Assembly: GCA_024220505.1 (NCBI GenBank)
Contig: JAKZZE010000020.1
Span: 434,001-498,000, forward strand
DNA length: 64,000 bases
Direction of reading: 5' to 3'
Source of the DNA: Rhizopus arrhizus
Lineage: Eukaryota; Mucoromycota; Mucoromycetes; Mucorales; Rhizopodaceae
A program made the translations under genes and the position numbers. A model generated the notes under the pieces. The model did not search any database. It was given only the letters and a program-made list of their open reading frames with translations, and was not told the origin of the DNA. This document shows, piece by piece, positions 47,288-57,974 of this stretch; within the stretch, counting starts at the first letter, position 1; every line of letters begins with the position of its first letter.

Positions 47288-49339
47288 AAGAACATTAAAT
47301 TCTTTTCCTGATAACCACTTGTTTGTGCTTCAAAAGACTTTAACTCATGTTCGATTAATTCCTTTAGTGTTGGTATTGAATCATTTTCATACCCATCTGT
47401 CAGTCTATGTGCTTTTAGTAAGAGTAACCCTTCTTTCCGTCCTAATAGTGTTACCTTGATAGAATTTGGTTTAATTCTCTTTGTGAGCTAGTCAAAATGG
47501 AAATGATATTTCTCTCTACTTCCAATTCCAGTACTTTGTATTCTTCCTTTTTATCTTTCAATTCCTTCCTTTTCTCACTTAAACTCAATTGAAGTGCATC
47601 ATGTTGAAGCGATTCTTTTTCTTTTTCTGCTTTATCCAACTGCTGCTCAGTTAGTTTGATTTGATCAGAAAGAACAGCTGCTTTTTCAAATTGATCTGTT
47701 TCAATAGCCAATTGTTTTTGGTCATTCAGATTTTTCCATTTGGCGGAGAGCTGTAGGATGGTGGAATCCAACTGTACCTTTCTCTGTTCGTGTTCATATT
47801 CATTGGATTGAATGATGTCTATTTCTTTAATTTTATCTGTAATGATCTTCTTTGCCCTATACAGCAAGAATGAATATGATATGATTATCTGTACTTCATT
47901 TATCATTACTGTTTTAATTTTGCTTGTTCTTGATCTACTGCTTGATCTCGAGTCTCGAGTTGATTCTGAAGCACGTCTAATACCTGCTGTGCCTCCTCTT
48001 TACCAAATAATTTTCTATTCTTGATTGTTGCAATATTCCTTTCTAATTCTTCAATCTCTTTCTGTCCTCTTGACTTTTCATCCAAATGTACTTTCATCTC
48101 CAAATTGGCCTTCATATCCTCTTCATCTAGTTGACTCTATTACTTGTAAACATATTGTTTTCCACATAGCTTGTACTTACCGATTTTTCTTCAGTCTCCT
48201 TTTGACGCTGTTTGATCATTTCCAGTTCTTGTTCGTGATCAATTTTTTTATTCGTCAATGGCTTTAGTTTTTCTTCCATGATTGTCTCCAATTCTTTTAT
48301 TTGATTATCATGTTTTCTTTTATCCTCTTTTAATAAATTGACTCTGTTCAAGAGTGCATCAATTTCATTTTGTATTTGTACACTCTTTTCTTCCAATTCC
48401 TTTTTCTTTTCTATTTCGTCCATCACCATTTCGTACATTGTTTCTTGTATTTCTGTATCATTTCTCTTCCATATCTCAATATCTAATGTAATTTCACTAC
48501 TGGAAAATGAACACTGCTACTGTCTTTGCTTATTATTTATGCAAACCTTCTTTGAGATTGGATGTCTTGTCTTTTTAACCTAATCTCTTCTAACCTCTGT
48601 TCATCTTTTTGATCCATATTCTTTGCATACTGATCATACTCTCGTCGTCTAGCATCTCTTTCGTCTTCAAACATACTTACCACATCTTCTGATCTCTCAG
48701 CCTCGTCCATCAAGATCTCAGCCATCTTTTTCCACGCAGCGCGTATTTGCCATCTCGACTGCAACAAATGACTTAGTTGTTTCCTATACTCATTTTCTCT
48801 CTGCTGTAGATCCCGAGCCAACAAAAAGGATTCATCTTGCATGGCTTGCTGTTTTTCTTGTACGACTTGATCTATCTGTGCCTTGATTTGTTCTAATTTA
48901 ACACTGTTTGCATAAAGATTTGATAGTTCTAAGCTGTGTTTCTTCTTTTTGGATTGAATTAGGGTCCAAAGGCTCTTTTTTTGCTTGTCATTGTTATTGT
49001 GCACTAAAAGGGCATGTGATGAAGTCAGTCAATCTTTGTCTATTGATAGAAACATAGTATCATCTTACAGTTCTTGGTTATTTGTGAAGAAGGAGGTGAG
49101 GATGCTACAGAAGTATATTAGAAAGATACTTTAGTACTAAAGGCTAGAGGACCTTTACAAATAAAGTTAAAAGCCGACTTTCTGGAAGGTGTTTCAATCA
49201 CCAAAGAAGAGCTGGAAGGTTGGTTAATAAAACTAGAGAACTCTTGTGAATCATATAATTCATCAATAAGTGAAGAGGATAGTGGGTTGATTTTGGTTTT
49301 AGTTGGTTTTTTATTTATAAAACTAAATGCTGAAGTCAT
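47284..49339 (-). CDS. Large coiled-coil protein of unknown function, one apparent frameshift
   Basis: Starts MTSAFSFINKKPTKTK at 49,339 and runs through about six exons to LMFF-stop at 47,284, roughly 640 residues. Most is charged heptad-rich coiled coil (for example RWQIRAAWKKMAEILMDEAE, KVQLDSTILQLSAKWKNL). A segment DQFEKAAVLSDQIKLTEQQ matches the UVR motif consensus (FExAAxLRDxI) used for protein pairing in UvrB/UvrC and some eukaryotic proteins. Near 47,451 the frame breaks. One more G (QILSR-VTLLGRKEGLLLL) joins it to a plausible 60-residue globular tail. Without it the protein stops at 47,451. I do not recognise the family. Confidence 0.7.
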
Positions 49340-49456
49340 TATAAAAGCGAAAGAAAAGATGGGATTATGCTATTTTTGCTGTATGACGAATTTCAAGAGC
49401 AGCCATCACTAAAAAATAAAAATAAAAAAACTTTCCAGTCGTTCCACCGTCAATTG

Positions 49457-49495
49457 GAAAATAGCGGTCGAACTTTAGATAAAATTTTATTGCTT
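49457..49495 (+). repeat. Left terminal inverted repeat
   Basis: Begins GAAAATAGCGGTCGAACTTT and matches the reverse complement of 52,647-52,685 with one clear mismatch. Confidence 0.8.
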
Positions 49496-49729
49496 TTGGT
49501 CATGTCATCAAAAGTCTCTGACAAAAGCTACAGCATAACACAGTATTTTAACTTGAGCTTGAGACGATCTTGCATTTTTTTTAGATGACTTCATTTTATT
49601 TTGGGTCGTGTATGCAATTTTTTCAGGCCAATTAAATTTATTTTAAGACGATTCTTGTTTTTTTACAGACGAAGTTTTTGGATTTCCACCTAAAAATCAG
49701 AGTTCAACCCGATCACTGTCGCAACTAGG

Positions 49730-50270
49730 ATCTGGAATGTTTGAATATCAAAGGGATGACGTGTGAGGGGGCATCGAATGAAGATTGCAGAGTAAATATC
49801 AGCATCTTGTAAAGAAAGTATGGTATCCTTTGACGACAGCTTAACAGTAGTGGATTGATATATCGAAACTGGAAAACCTTTTGCTGAACTTCTACATTCA
49901 ATAATGAAACATTACCTTTGTTTTTCGGCTTTTCTAAAGTTGTACGAGAAATCCTGGGAAACAGGTTGTGAGTCACGAGTTGATACACAATAGAAGACAC
50001 TTTGTTGTAAAAGCTTTTCGAGAGACTTGTAATTCGCAGAAAATGCCACAACTTGGAGTGTATGAGAGTGTATTAGCAAGGTGTGCCCTGCCGTAAACGG
50101 AAAGTTGGCGCTGTGAATGAATGTTAACCGAACGTTCAAGCTTGTTGATGGTTTCTTTATAGAATATAGTTCGTTGGTCGTTGGTGAACCATATTGGATA
50201 TCCAAGGTACTTGATGTAAATATTAAGGAGGGGAAGGGCCACAATAGAATGGGTCGAGTAAATGTATACC
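49730..50270 (-). mobile_element. LINE reverse-transcriptase fragment (thumb/connection region)
   Basis: Minus-strand frames join to a familiar LINE stretch: YIKYLGYPIWFTNDQRTIFY, INKLERSVNIHSQRQLSVYG, RAHLANTL, then WHFLRITSLSKSFYNKVSSI and GNVSLLNVEVQQKVFQFRY. The KYLGYP block and the G-LLN-QQ-Q block are the regions after the catalytic palm in Mucorales LINEs. The same second block appears at 59,973-60,074 as GGLGLLDPHAQQHNLQ. Frame shifts mark it as decayed. It lies nested inside the inverted-repeat element, at the 3' end of the element's gene. Confidence 0.6.
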
Positions 50271-52505
50271 CGCTTTATCGTCTTCTTCAAGTAATTTAAG
50301 AATAGATGGGTTAACGATTGTGGAAAGAGTATGTGAAGGAGTGATATCATTAAATTTATTCTTTACTAAATATTCAGTATGATCCTTTTTTAGCTGGGCA
50401 AAGCCTAAGATGCTCTCAGCCAAGCGGCACTATCATAAAAACAAAGGTTGGCCAAGTGTAATTTAAATGAACAATAAAATTAGACAAATACCTTCAGGCC
50501 CCAGAAGAACTTCAAGAAACGGGGAAGAGCGTCCAGTTTATCATCAATATCAGGCTTAATATACAACGTATCTTCGAGCCACAATTCAAAGATCGGGCCT
50601 TTTGGCTCGAAACGTAAGCTCCAAAGATAGATGTTTTTCCTAAATTTATTAAATGAAGTAAGAGATAGGGCAAAAGAAAAAAAATAGACGAATGAACTTG
50701 TATCTTACCTGCACCATGTACGAAAAAGGCCTTGCATTTTTGGAATGCCTCCATACTTCCCATAGGAAACTCATCAGCAATACTTTTCAACATTGCAAGA
50801 GCACCAAAGAGACCCTTATGATGATCAAATGCAACTTTTGATTTATCGATAGAACCAAAGCAGCCCGACGTTTCAAGCAACAAGATCTCGATATTTTTTA
50901 GACCATACAGCTTAATGATTCCATCAGCCAGATAGCTGTGTCTATCTTCTTTATATAACGGGATGTTTTTGAGCTGTTTGCCTATAGATATCAATGGTGC
51001 TTCCCCATGTCGGAATCCTGCCTTGCACCAATCTTCACTTTCTTTTAACCAAGTAGTCAATGCTTCAAGAAAGGGGTATATAAATAGAGAATTAAATGTT
51101 GCTTCTCCATCCTTGACATCTATAGTTGTAGTGTGAAAGACATACCTATATATAGATCAGTATACATATTAAATTTAAATAATAGCATAAACTAGCATAT
51201 AATTAATAAACAGGTACTTACATGGCTCGAAATATACTTTCTAAAAAATTATAATTAAATTCGTCATCATCTTCACAAGGAGGAATATTTCTTATTGCTT
51301 TTCTATACTCAGAATTACTTTCCTATGTCATAGGTTATTAAATCAGTTGTACTCTGATACGTTATTGATGTGTACACATATGACTTACGCTACTGAAAAT
51401 ATTATCAAGGTATGGAATGAATACTTTTGGTAATTCATAGATTTTTTCTTCATGGTTTTTAAATGGTCATTGTATATATTTTTATCCAAATTAGGACAGG
51501 GAGACACATTTTTTCCACACCTGATAACATTATGATTTTCAGGACTACAATGATAGCGAAAATATCTTTTCAGTATAACTTTCTCTTTTTTGACAGAAAA
51601 ATAATATGTGTTTTACCTATACGGATGAAAATTTTGGTTATTTTCTAAAAAACCAATCCAATCTTTCCAAAAGCCACTATATTCTTCGTTCCCTTCTTCC
51701 TTCTTTTTATCTTCTCCTTGCTTTTTTTCGTCCTCTTCTTTCTTTTTCTCAACCTTAAAAGGTGAAAAATATCAGTTTTTACATAATTTAATTATTTGTA
51801 AGTAATGATATATTACATTGTAATTAATGGTTGGATTAGTGACTGTATTTCCATCTCCAAACAATAATTGCCCACTGACAACAATTCTTTGAACAGATTC
51901 CTGTCTTGAATGAGATTGTCATCCAGAAGGAACTATTGAAACTATCCGCTTACAATTCTTTATTCTAATACCTTTTGTATTTTCGCGACAAGTCACTGTT
52001 TCATACACTTGTATCGCTCTTAACCCTTATACTCTTTGATGAGTTTTAGTAAATATTAAAATTTTCATCCATAAAAAAAAAAAGAAAAAAAAAGAAATAC
52101 GGTATCGCACACTTGTGTTTTAAGGAAAATAATCAGCTTCACCGCATTGGGAATTGAATAAACACACGTCATAATTGACCGACATTATTTTTCTTACCTA
52201 TTATTTTCTACCCTCACAGATACATCAAGAAGACAATCTCTGGACGCATTGTTCACCCAATGTGCCAGCACACTAAACAGAAAAGAACACTATAGAAATC
52301 AACATGAAGACGAATACTCAATTGATACATCATTTACTTTATTTATCAAAATCACCATAATCCTCTTTACAATTGTATACTTTCCCCAATTGTTGTAAAG
52401 TGATAAGAAAAGGCTTTTCTTCCTGCTAAAATTAATTTTGAGTGCCGAGTATATTCTTTTTGCACGTTCAAACAATTGAAGCCAAGAACTAGTGTTATTG
52501 TACAT
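50223..52505 (-). pseudogene. Gene inside the inverted-repeat element, function unknown, apparently frameshifted
   Basis: Visible exons in coding order: a possible start MYNNTSSWLQLFERAKRIYS; a basic/acidic stretch (KKKEEDEKKQGEDKKKEEG then FWKDWIGFLENNQNFHPY); IPPCEDDDEFNYNFLESIF; LTTWLKESEDWCKAGFRHGE; KNIEILLLETSGCFGSIDKS; SMEAFQKCKAFFVHGAG; LWSLRFEPKGPIFELWLED; LPRFLKFFWGLK; and AESILGFAQLKKDHTEYL. Joining HGAG to the LWSLRFEP exon needs one more A in an A5 run at the splice acceptor. The layout recalls repeated hypothetical genes of Mucorales genomes with TSG/AFDHHK-type blocks. I cannot name a function or show that it moves the element. Confidence 0.5.
52424..52500. repeat. Dispersed repeat, copy 1 (partner 62,226-62,298)
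   Basis: About 75 bp sharing CTAAAATTA-TTTTG-GT-CCGAGTATATT, GCACGTTCAA-CAATTGAAG and CAAGAACTAGTGTTATTG with 62,226-62,298 in the same orientation. On the minus strand both read an NNTSS-LQL-ERAK peptide, intact here and broken by a stop in the partner. It is probably a coding part of the element's gene. Confidence 0.7.
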
Positions 52506-52646
52506 TAATAGTCTCTTACAGTCTTCTATTAATTGGTTTCTATTATCACTTCAACATATAGCGAAACTAGACATAATGTACATATTAACAACTGTCAACA
52601 TCAAAACAAAAAGATCGTCATCCGATTAAATCAATTGACTAATAAC

Positions 52647-52685
52647 AAGCAATAAAATTTTATCTAAAGTCCGACCGCTATTTTC
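52647..52685 (-). repeat. Right terminal inverted repeat
   Basis: Reverse complement of the left arm. Its outer flank CCACTATCAATTG ends about 16 bp before the PUS4 start codon. Confidence 0.8.
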
Positions 52686-52727
52686 AAAAAAGTGTTCAAT
52701 TGATAGTGGACCGAGTGTCCTTCTCAA

Positions 52728-53585
52728 ATGTTAAGAAATAGTCTAAATGGTGTATTTTCTGTCTATAAGCCAAAAGGTTTAAATTCAAGAAAGGCGACAG
52801 ACTATGTACAACTTGCTTTATCTAATGAGCTACTGGGTAGAGCAGGTAGTAAATTAAAAAGAAATGAATTGATCAAGATTGGACACGGAGGCACACTTGT
52901 AACTAAAGCAGATCTTAGCAGTATTTCCCTTGTTATTCATTGTATAAAGTATAGGATCCACTTGCTGAAGGTGTTTTAGTGCTAGGTGTTGGAAGTGGCT
53001 GCAAACAACTATCAAACTATCTAAAATGTAATAAGGAGTATATTGTTACTGCCAAATTAGGACAGTCCACCGATACATTTGATTCAGAAGGAAAAATCGT
53101 AAACCAGGGCAATATTGATCATTTAACAGCAAGTTTGGTAGAGGAAACGTTGCGTGCTTTTAAAGGAACAATATCACAAACACCACCCATGTACGCTCTA
53201 GTATATACAACATTTTTTCATTGTTAACAATATCGAATATAGATATTCAGCGCTTAGAATGAATGGCAAAAGGTTATATGATTATGCAAGAGATAATATT
53301 CCACTACCAAAACCAATTCAGCCAAGGACAGTGCTAATAGAAGAGATTGAACTTGTAAATTTCAGTGGCGATATGTGTTCATTTAGAGTACAGTGTGGTG
53401 GAGGGACGTATATGAGAAGTTTAGTTCATGATATGGCCATTGCAATGGGTACTTTTGGACATATGACTGGATTACAAAGAACAAGACAAGGTGTATTTAA
53501 TTTAAATAATTCTTTATTATTGAATGAAAAAGAAATAACTGTTTCCAATGTGAAAAGTAAAATAAAGCAGTTTGAAGTCATTTAA
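52728..53585 (+). CDS. PUS4: tRNA pseudouridine-55 synthase (PUS4/TruB family)
   Basis: Exons 52728-52898, 52955-53190 and 53243-53585 encode 249 aa. TruB motifs: GVFSVYKPKGLNS (motif I); GHGGTLDPLAEGVLVLG, with the catalytic Asp created at the first splice junction; QTPPIYSALRMNGKRLYDYA; and VQCGGGTYMRSLVHDMA. The enzyme isomerises U55 in the T-loop of tRNAs, in cytosol and mitochondria in yeast. The protein is shorter than yeast Pus4 and close to bacterial TruB without its PUA domain. The ATG is only 16 bp from the outer end of the inverted-repeat element, so its promoter may have been replaced. Its stop overlaps the stop of the convergent DUF4112 gene by 4 bp. Confidence 0.93.
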
Positions 53586-54209
53586 TTTATGTTTGCTGGT
53601 GCAGAGCTAGTTGATATGGTATCCTTTCTGTTATTACTACGCTTTATTAAATAGTTTTCTAGTAAGATTGCGTTTTTTGTATTGCACTTGTACATGATGT
53701 CAAGCATATCACCAACTAATGGAACTAGTCCAATCTAATCCAGTTACTTAATAAGTCGTGTATGCCTATAGATTATATATTACCACAAAGTCAAAGGCGA
53801 TATTAAACATCATTTTAGAAACAAGTTCATTTGGTAATTCTAGGCTCATTGCGATATATACAAGTTGAATAGCTAACAATACACCAATAAAATCACCTAT
53901 GACTGGAATAAATCCTATACTGGATATCAGTTTTCTTTTTCCAACAAAACAACTACTTTTTCGATTACCAACTAAGCCATCAAATCCAATTTGAAAACAG
54001 CAGCAAGACAGTCCTCTATCAAGAAAATGAGCCCTTGATTTTACTTTTCTTAAAATCCTTTGTTCTTCTAAAGTAAGTGGTGATACTGGCTGTTGCTTTT
54101 TTCTATTCCACCAAGACGTCTTTTTCTCAGGTGTTGATGATTGAACCGCTTGCTGCTTCTCATTCGCAAATGATTTTAAAGCATATTTTATCATTGTTTC
54201 TTTATTCAT
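53582..54209 (-). CDS. DUF4112 membrane protein
   Basis: Exons 53969-54209, 53784-53914 and 53582-53734 give 174 aa. Family blocks: RAHFLDRGLSCCCFQIGFDG, VGFIPVIGDFIGVLLAIQLV, LPNELVSKMMFNIAFDFV and GLVPLVGDMLDIMYKCNTKN. These are two glycine-rich hydrophobic hairpins around a repeated (I/L)PxxGD motif. Function is unknown in the family; fungal members are small and membrane-associated. The start is the first ATG downstream of a T-run (MNKETMIKYALK). Confidence 0.88.
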
Positions 54210-54265
54210 TTTTTTTTTTTTTTCAAATAAAAGAAAAAGAAAAGACAAACGGAGATGTAAATTAT

Positions 54266-55312
54266 TTAGTAATTTTCTAAGGTGCAGTAAACTTTTGCAG
54301 GAATTAAAATGAAACGATGATCGGCATTTTTTACCATAAAAGGAGGTGAGATTACTAGACTCACACTACCTTCTTCACCAGAGACTGATATCATCATATC
54401 GGCATCAAACACATTACCTTCTTCAATCGTCACTTTATCAATCATAGCATCTTGACTTTTTAGTGCCAAATTTAATTGAACAGCCCTTTCCACAATATCT
54501 TTTACTTTTTCTTTATCCACAACGTTCATCACCACAGAATTTAATCGCTCAATTATTTTGTTTACAATATCATCTTTAGCTCTTTCGACTTCTACTTCAT
54601 TTGATTGTCTAGTCATAAAGGTCGTCATTTGTTGTCTTATCCGTGTTGCCCAAGACACATTTCTTTTTTTGACCCATTCATACATCTTTCCAAAGGCATT
54701 GTTAATTTCTACACCTGGTTGTATCGGTGTATCCAATATATCTTCAATAATCACTTGTATCATCCACGCCTCAATCCACCAATTGACCGTTTCTAGATCA
54801 TCAGAAAGCGACCAAGACACTATGTCATCGTTATCGTATTCAAGTACACCACAAAAGTCACTAATCTCATTTAATAGACTGTTAAACTTATTTTGAACCA
54901 TCATCAAATCATCCTCGGTGGCCTTGGCAGACTTTAAATGAGATTGAAACTTGCCTTCCATTCGACGAAACTCACACTCCTTGAGTTCCAACTCGTTTTT
55001 CAGTTGATTATAAATTGTTTCTAGCCTCATTCTTTCTTCTATGTGTTGCTGTTGTTTTACCAGTACAACTTGTTTTGCCTTTGCCATCTCTGCTTGTTCT
55101 TCTGCCATGACTCGCTCACACTCTTCTTCTACGTCATCCTTTTCACCCTGTACTCGTTCCACCATCTCCTTGTGGATTTGAAGTGACTCGTTGAGTGAAA
55201 ATAAATAGAGGTCCTTGTCGGATTCGGAATCTTCTTTGACTTTCCCATCTTGTTCCTCAGTTAATGTCACGGATTCAGTTCCTTGACTAATGGTATCCAT
55301 CTCTTGAATCAT
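54266..55312 (-). CDS. Acidic coiled-coil protein, uncharacterised
   Basis: Single exon, 348 aa (MIQEMDTISQ; a second ATG lies four codons on). Residues 1-35 are acidic. About 40-150 form a long coiled coil rich in Glu, Met and Gln (AEEQAEMAKAKQVVLVKQQQ). A Trp-rich globular segment follows (VNWWIEAWMIQVIIEDIL), then a helical part (AKDDIVNKIIERLNSVVMNV) and a beta-rich C-terminus ending VISPPFMVKNADHRFIL. No known catalytic motif. It lies 56 bp upstream of the DUF4112 start on the same strand. The family is not recognised. Confidence 0.75.
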   Translation of the reverse strand: MIQEMDTISQGTESVTLTEEQDGKVKEDSESDKDLYLFSLNESLQIHKEMVERVQGEKDDVEEECERVMAEEQAEMAKAKQVVLVKQQQHIEERMRLETIYNQLKNELELKECEFRRMEGKFQSHLKSAKATEDDLMMVQNKFNSLLNEISDFCGVLEYDNDDIVSWSLSDDLETVNWWIEAWMIQVIIEDILDTPIQPGVEINNAFGKMYEWVKKRNVSWATRIRQQMTTFMTRQSNEVEVERAKDDIVNKIIERLNSVVMNVVDKEKVKDIVERAVQLNLALKSQDAMIDKVTIEEGNVFDADMMISVSGEEGSVSLVISPPFMVKNADHRFILIPAKVYCTLENY

Positions 55313-56029
55313 TAAAAAAATTATGGAGAAAGGAAAAAGAAGAAAATGTAAACAAACTGCATAAGGGGAAAAGAAAGCTGTTTATAGAAATAATGGTGTA
55401 GATGAAAAAAAGGGGGGAAAAAAAGAAGCGGCGTTTCTTTCTTTATTCATCTTGACAAGATAGTATCAGTACAGGATAACAATACTTATTAAAAGACCTT
55501 CTTTTTCCATTTTCTCTGATAAATTAGAATTATCCATCGACTTTTTTTTTTTTTGAATCACAATCACTTTATTCATATAAAGCATGTTAAATAGGTTATT
55601 TATTCAACTGCTTTCAAAACTTTAACAGAATTTAAATACTTTTCTTAAGGTAATAAATGGGAACATTACCTCAGGCTTTTGTTATTCTTGTTCGCGGGTC
55701 TTCTTTATCCTTCAAATTGACTATATCTCACTTCATTCTTGATGATAGCTCAAAATTATTTCATAAGACTGAGTTCTGATGAGTAAAATAGGAGGTAAAT
55801 ATATCATAGCTCTCTTCCTTTAATCATTATATTAATTTCATCAGCAGCGTAGATAGATGCATTACTCATAACTAAATAAAGAAGCCTTTCATTTCAGGAA
55901 CCCATTCATATAATCCAATGTATTGGACACAAATCTTATATAATGACCTATTACAGTTCCTTTAGGTAATACGTATTTTGACTTGGTTGCTTTTCTTTTG
56001 CGTGACCCAATTATTTTTACTTTTTGACA
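55313..56029. other. Intergenic
   Basis: AT-rich, no gene seen. An A/G-rich stretch at 55,320-55,435 is probably the leader of the coiled-coil gene. Confidence 0.5.
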
Positions 56030-57812
56030 TTTAGGATCCTCATATTAATACTTACTGCACCCATTGCAAAAATTGTTCCAAGAGCTGTTGTGAAATAGCT
56101 TGAATAGCTAGTTTAGGGACTGTAGCTGAAGTATTACGGGCATAAGAAGACCTTACTTTGATGTCAACTCCAGGTTCGTCAAGCAAATACACATCTGTTT
56201 TTAACCAATTTCCCACCTATTCATATCAAAAACTGACTTTCATTTCATCATTCCTTGCTACAGGGTGATAAGCAGCTCTCTCGATATAGATATTGCATTC
56301 ATTTAAGATGAAAGATCGAAGTATGTTGTTCTTTAAATTGAATTCTTTGGGTACTTTCGCCAGATTGTCTGCTATATCTTTAGTTGTTACATAAAGGTTT
56401 TACTAAAAAAATTCAAGCAAGCGATTTTCGTACTACTTTTGTAGCTGGTTCTTTTTTTGTAAACATTCCATTCAGGATTCTCCTTTAGCTTCTTAACCCA
56501 GTTTAATAATAATAAAAAAAGTTTACTTTTCTAAATGTAAATCAGAAGAATCAAATAAAAAGACGGTAACAGCAGCAGCAGCAGCTTAGAGGGATAACAT
56601 AGTACTTGCTGAACATAAAAATTATATTACCCTCAAATTTGCTGCGTAGAAAGACCTACGTGATCAAGAACCACCAAGCACGCCTTATTGCTATTGTTTA
56701 CATAACGAAGCATGCCTAATAGACAGTTACAATTCTGAATGTTTTCTTGAACTAATTATTTTTACCTTGAGTGTTGCCATCCTCGAGTGCTTTTTCTTGG
56801 CGCTTATCTCTCAAGTGTAATGGGTCGCTTGCATTACATGAGTACGAAACGAATACACAATCAACAAGTGATCTCTTTCTCAAACAACCACACATCAGTT
56901 GCAACAGTTTTATTCGAGTTTATTCTGTCTCATTGCCCTTTGATTTTCTAGCATAACCAATCACACCGTAACCCTCCTTCTTTAAATTTTTTATATTCTC
57001 TTGGTATTCTTCAAGATAAGGGACCACATTTTTTAAGGTATCCGCTGTAGTAAAACACAATAACAAATAAATGCATGCTTTTTACGAACTAAAGTCAGAT
57101 ACCCAAATATTCATCCTTCAAGACATACAAGCTTCTCACTTGTACTTTTTCTCCACTACTGTTGTTTATTCTTTTGATTGGAGAATCCGCCAGGCTTACT
57201 TTTGCTGACTTCAACCACTTTTCGAGGCTGTTGACATTTCGTCTGTTAAAAAGACTTGTGTATTTCCACATAAAAGACAATATTTCCTTGGTTTCTACTT
57301 GTTTGCAGCTATACATCTCTTCGTTGAATGGGTTGACAGGCAAAAATACAGTATCAAGAAAATTGATTGCTTGTGCTCTAGAGACTATAGAAGTTTATTG
57401 AGTATTACTGAATCATAGAGTAGAAAAGGTATAGCCTTTACTATGTACCGAAATACATTTGATTTCTATTCTCACTTGTATTATCTTCAATAGATGCTGT
57501 TTCTGTCTTGTCTGCATATCTTTTGTATTTAAAAGGGTACGCATTTATTTTATAAATGGAGATCACCATTGGCTCCATGGGATCCTCCATACAGCATATC
57601 TATAGTGTTTCCACTACATCAACAGTTGATTGGTATTTGTTGACATTTTTTCGTCTGCAATCTGGGATACTGGCTAAAGGTTCAATAGTATATTCAAGAG
57701 CACTTCTTTGAACAAAAAGGTATTGAGAAATGTTAATAGATGAAGTGGATAGCATTTGATATATTGTTGTCAGTAAAAGCATATATCTGCGAATAAAGTA
57801 AAAAGCATTCAT
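56030..57812 (-). pseudogene. Decayed repeat-family gene with resolvase-like GYARKS motif
   Basis: Minus-strand exons in order: an N-terminal piece (57,600-57,812), MPVNPFNEEMYSCKQVETKE and VNSLEKWLKSAKVSLADSP (57,095-57,343). Then comes LKNVVPYLEEYQEN with GVIGYARKSKGNETE-stop-TR, followed by LLQLMCGCLRKRSLVDCVFV. After a 50-nt intron follow MLRYVNNSNKACLVVLDHVG and LST. Two further exons contain NLYVTTKDIADNLAKVPKEF and WLKTDVYLLDEPGVDIKVRS. The (I)GYARKS start and later VVLD-x-GLST resemble the YaRvS...DRLsR frame of serine recombinases such as IS607 TnpA. An in-frame TAA at 56,920-56,922 and another stop after LSTQQI show decay. Confidence 0.5.
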
Positions 57813-57974
57813 CGAGATATGACTGCGGCAATATATGGTTGTCTCAAACTCAAGTTAAAATATTGTATTATGTTCGAGTCTTTCAACTATATGACCAAAA
57901 GTTTTTAAATAAAGTAACCAAATACGTTTTTTCTTTTGACAGTAAGCTTTCCTTTTATAGTGTCAAGCTAATCT

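Larger units (their letters stand above)
49442..52712. mobile_element. 3.3 kb element bounded by terminal inverted repeats
   Basis: Arms at 49,457-49,495 and 52,647-52,685 are inverted copies of about 39 bp (GAAAATAGCGGTCG, one mismatch, then ACTTTAGATAAAATTTTATT). Outside them both ends also share CCAC-N2-TCAATTG, with a roughly 10-bp indel in between. Inside lie a multi-exon minus-strand gene and a LINE fragment. The element separates the starts of two divergent genes (49,339 minus and 52,728 plus). A degenerate third end of the same type is at about 57,975-58,033. No DDE transposase was recognised, so the mobilising enzyme is unknown. Confidence 0.65.
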
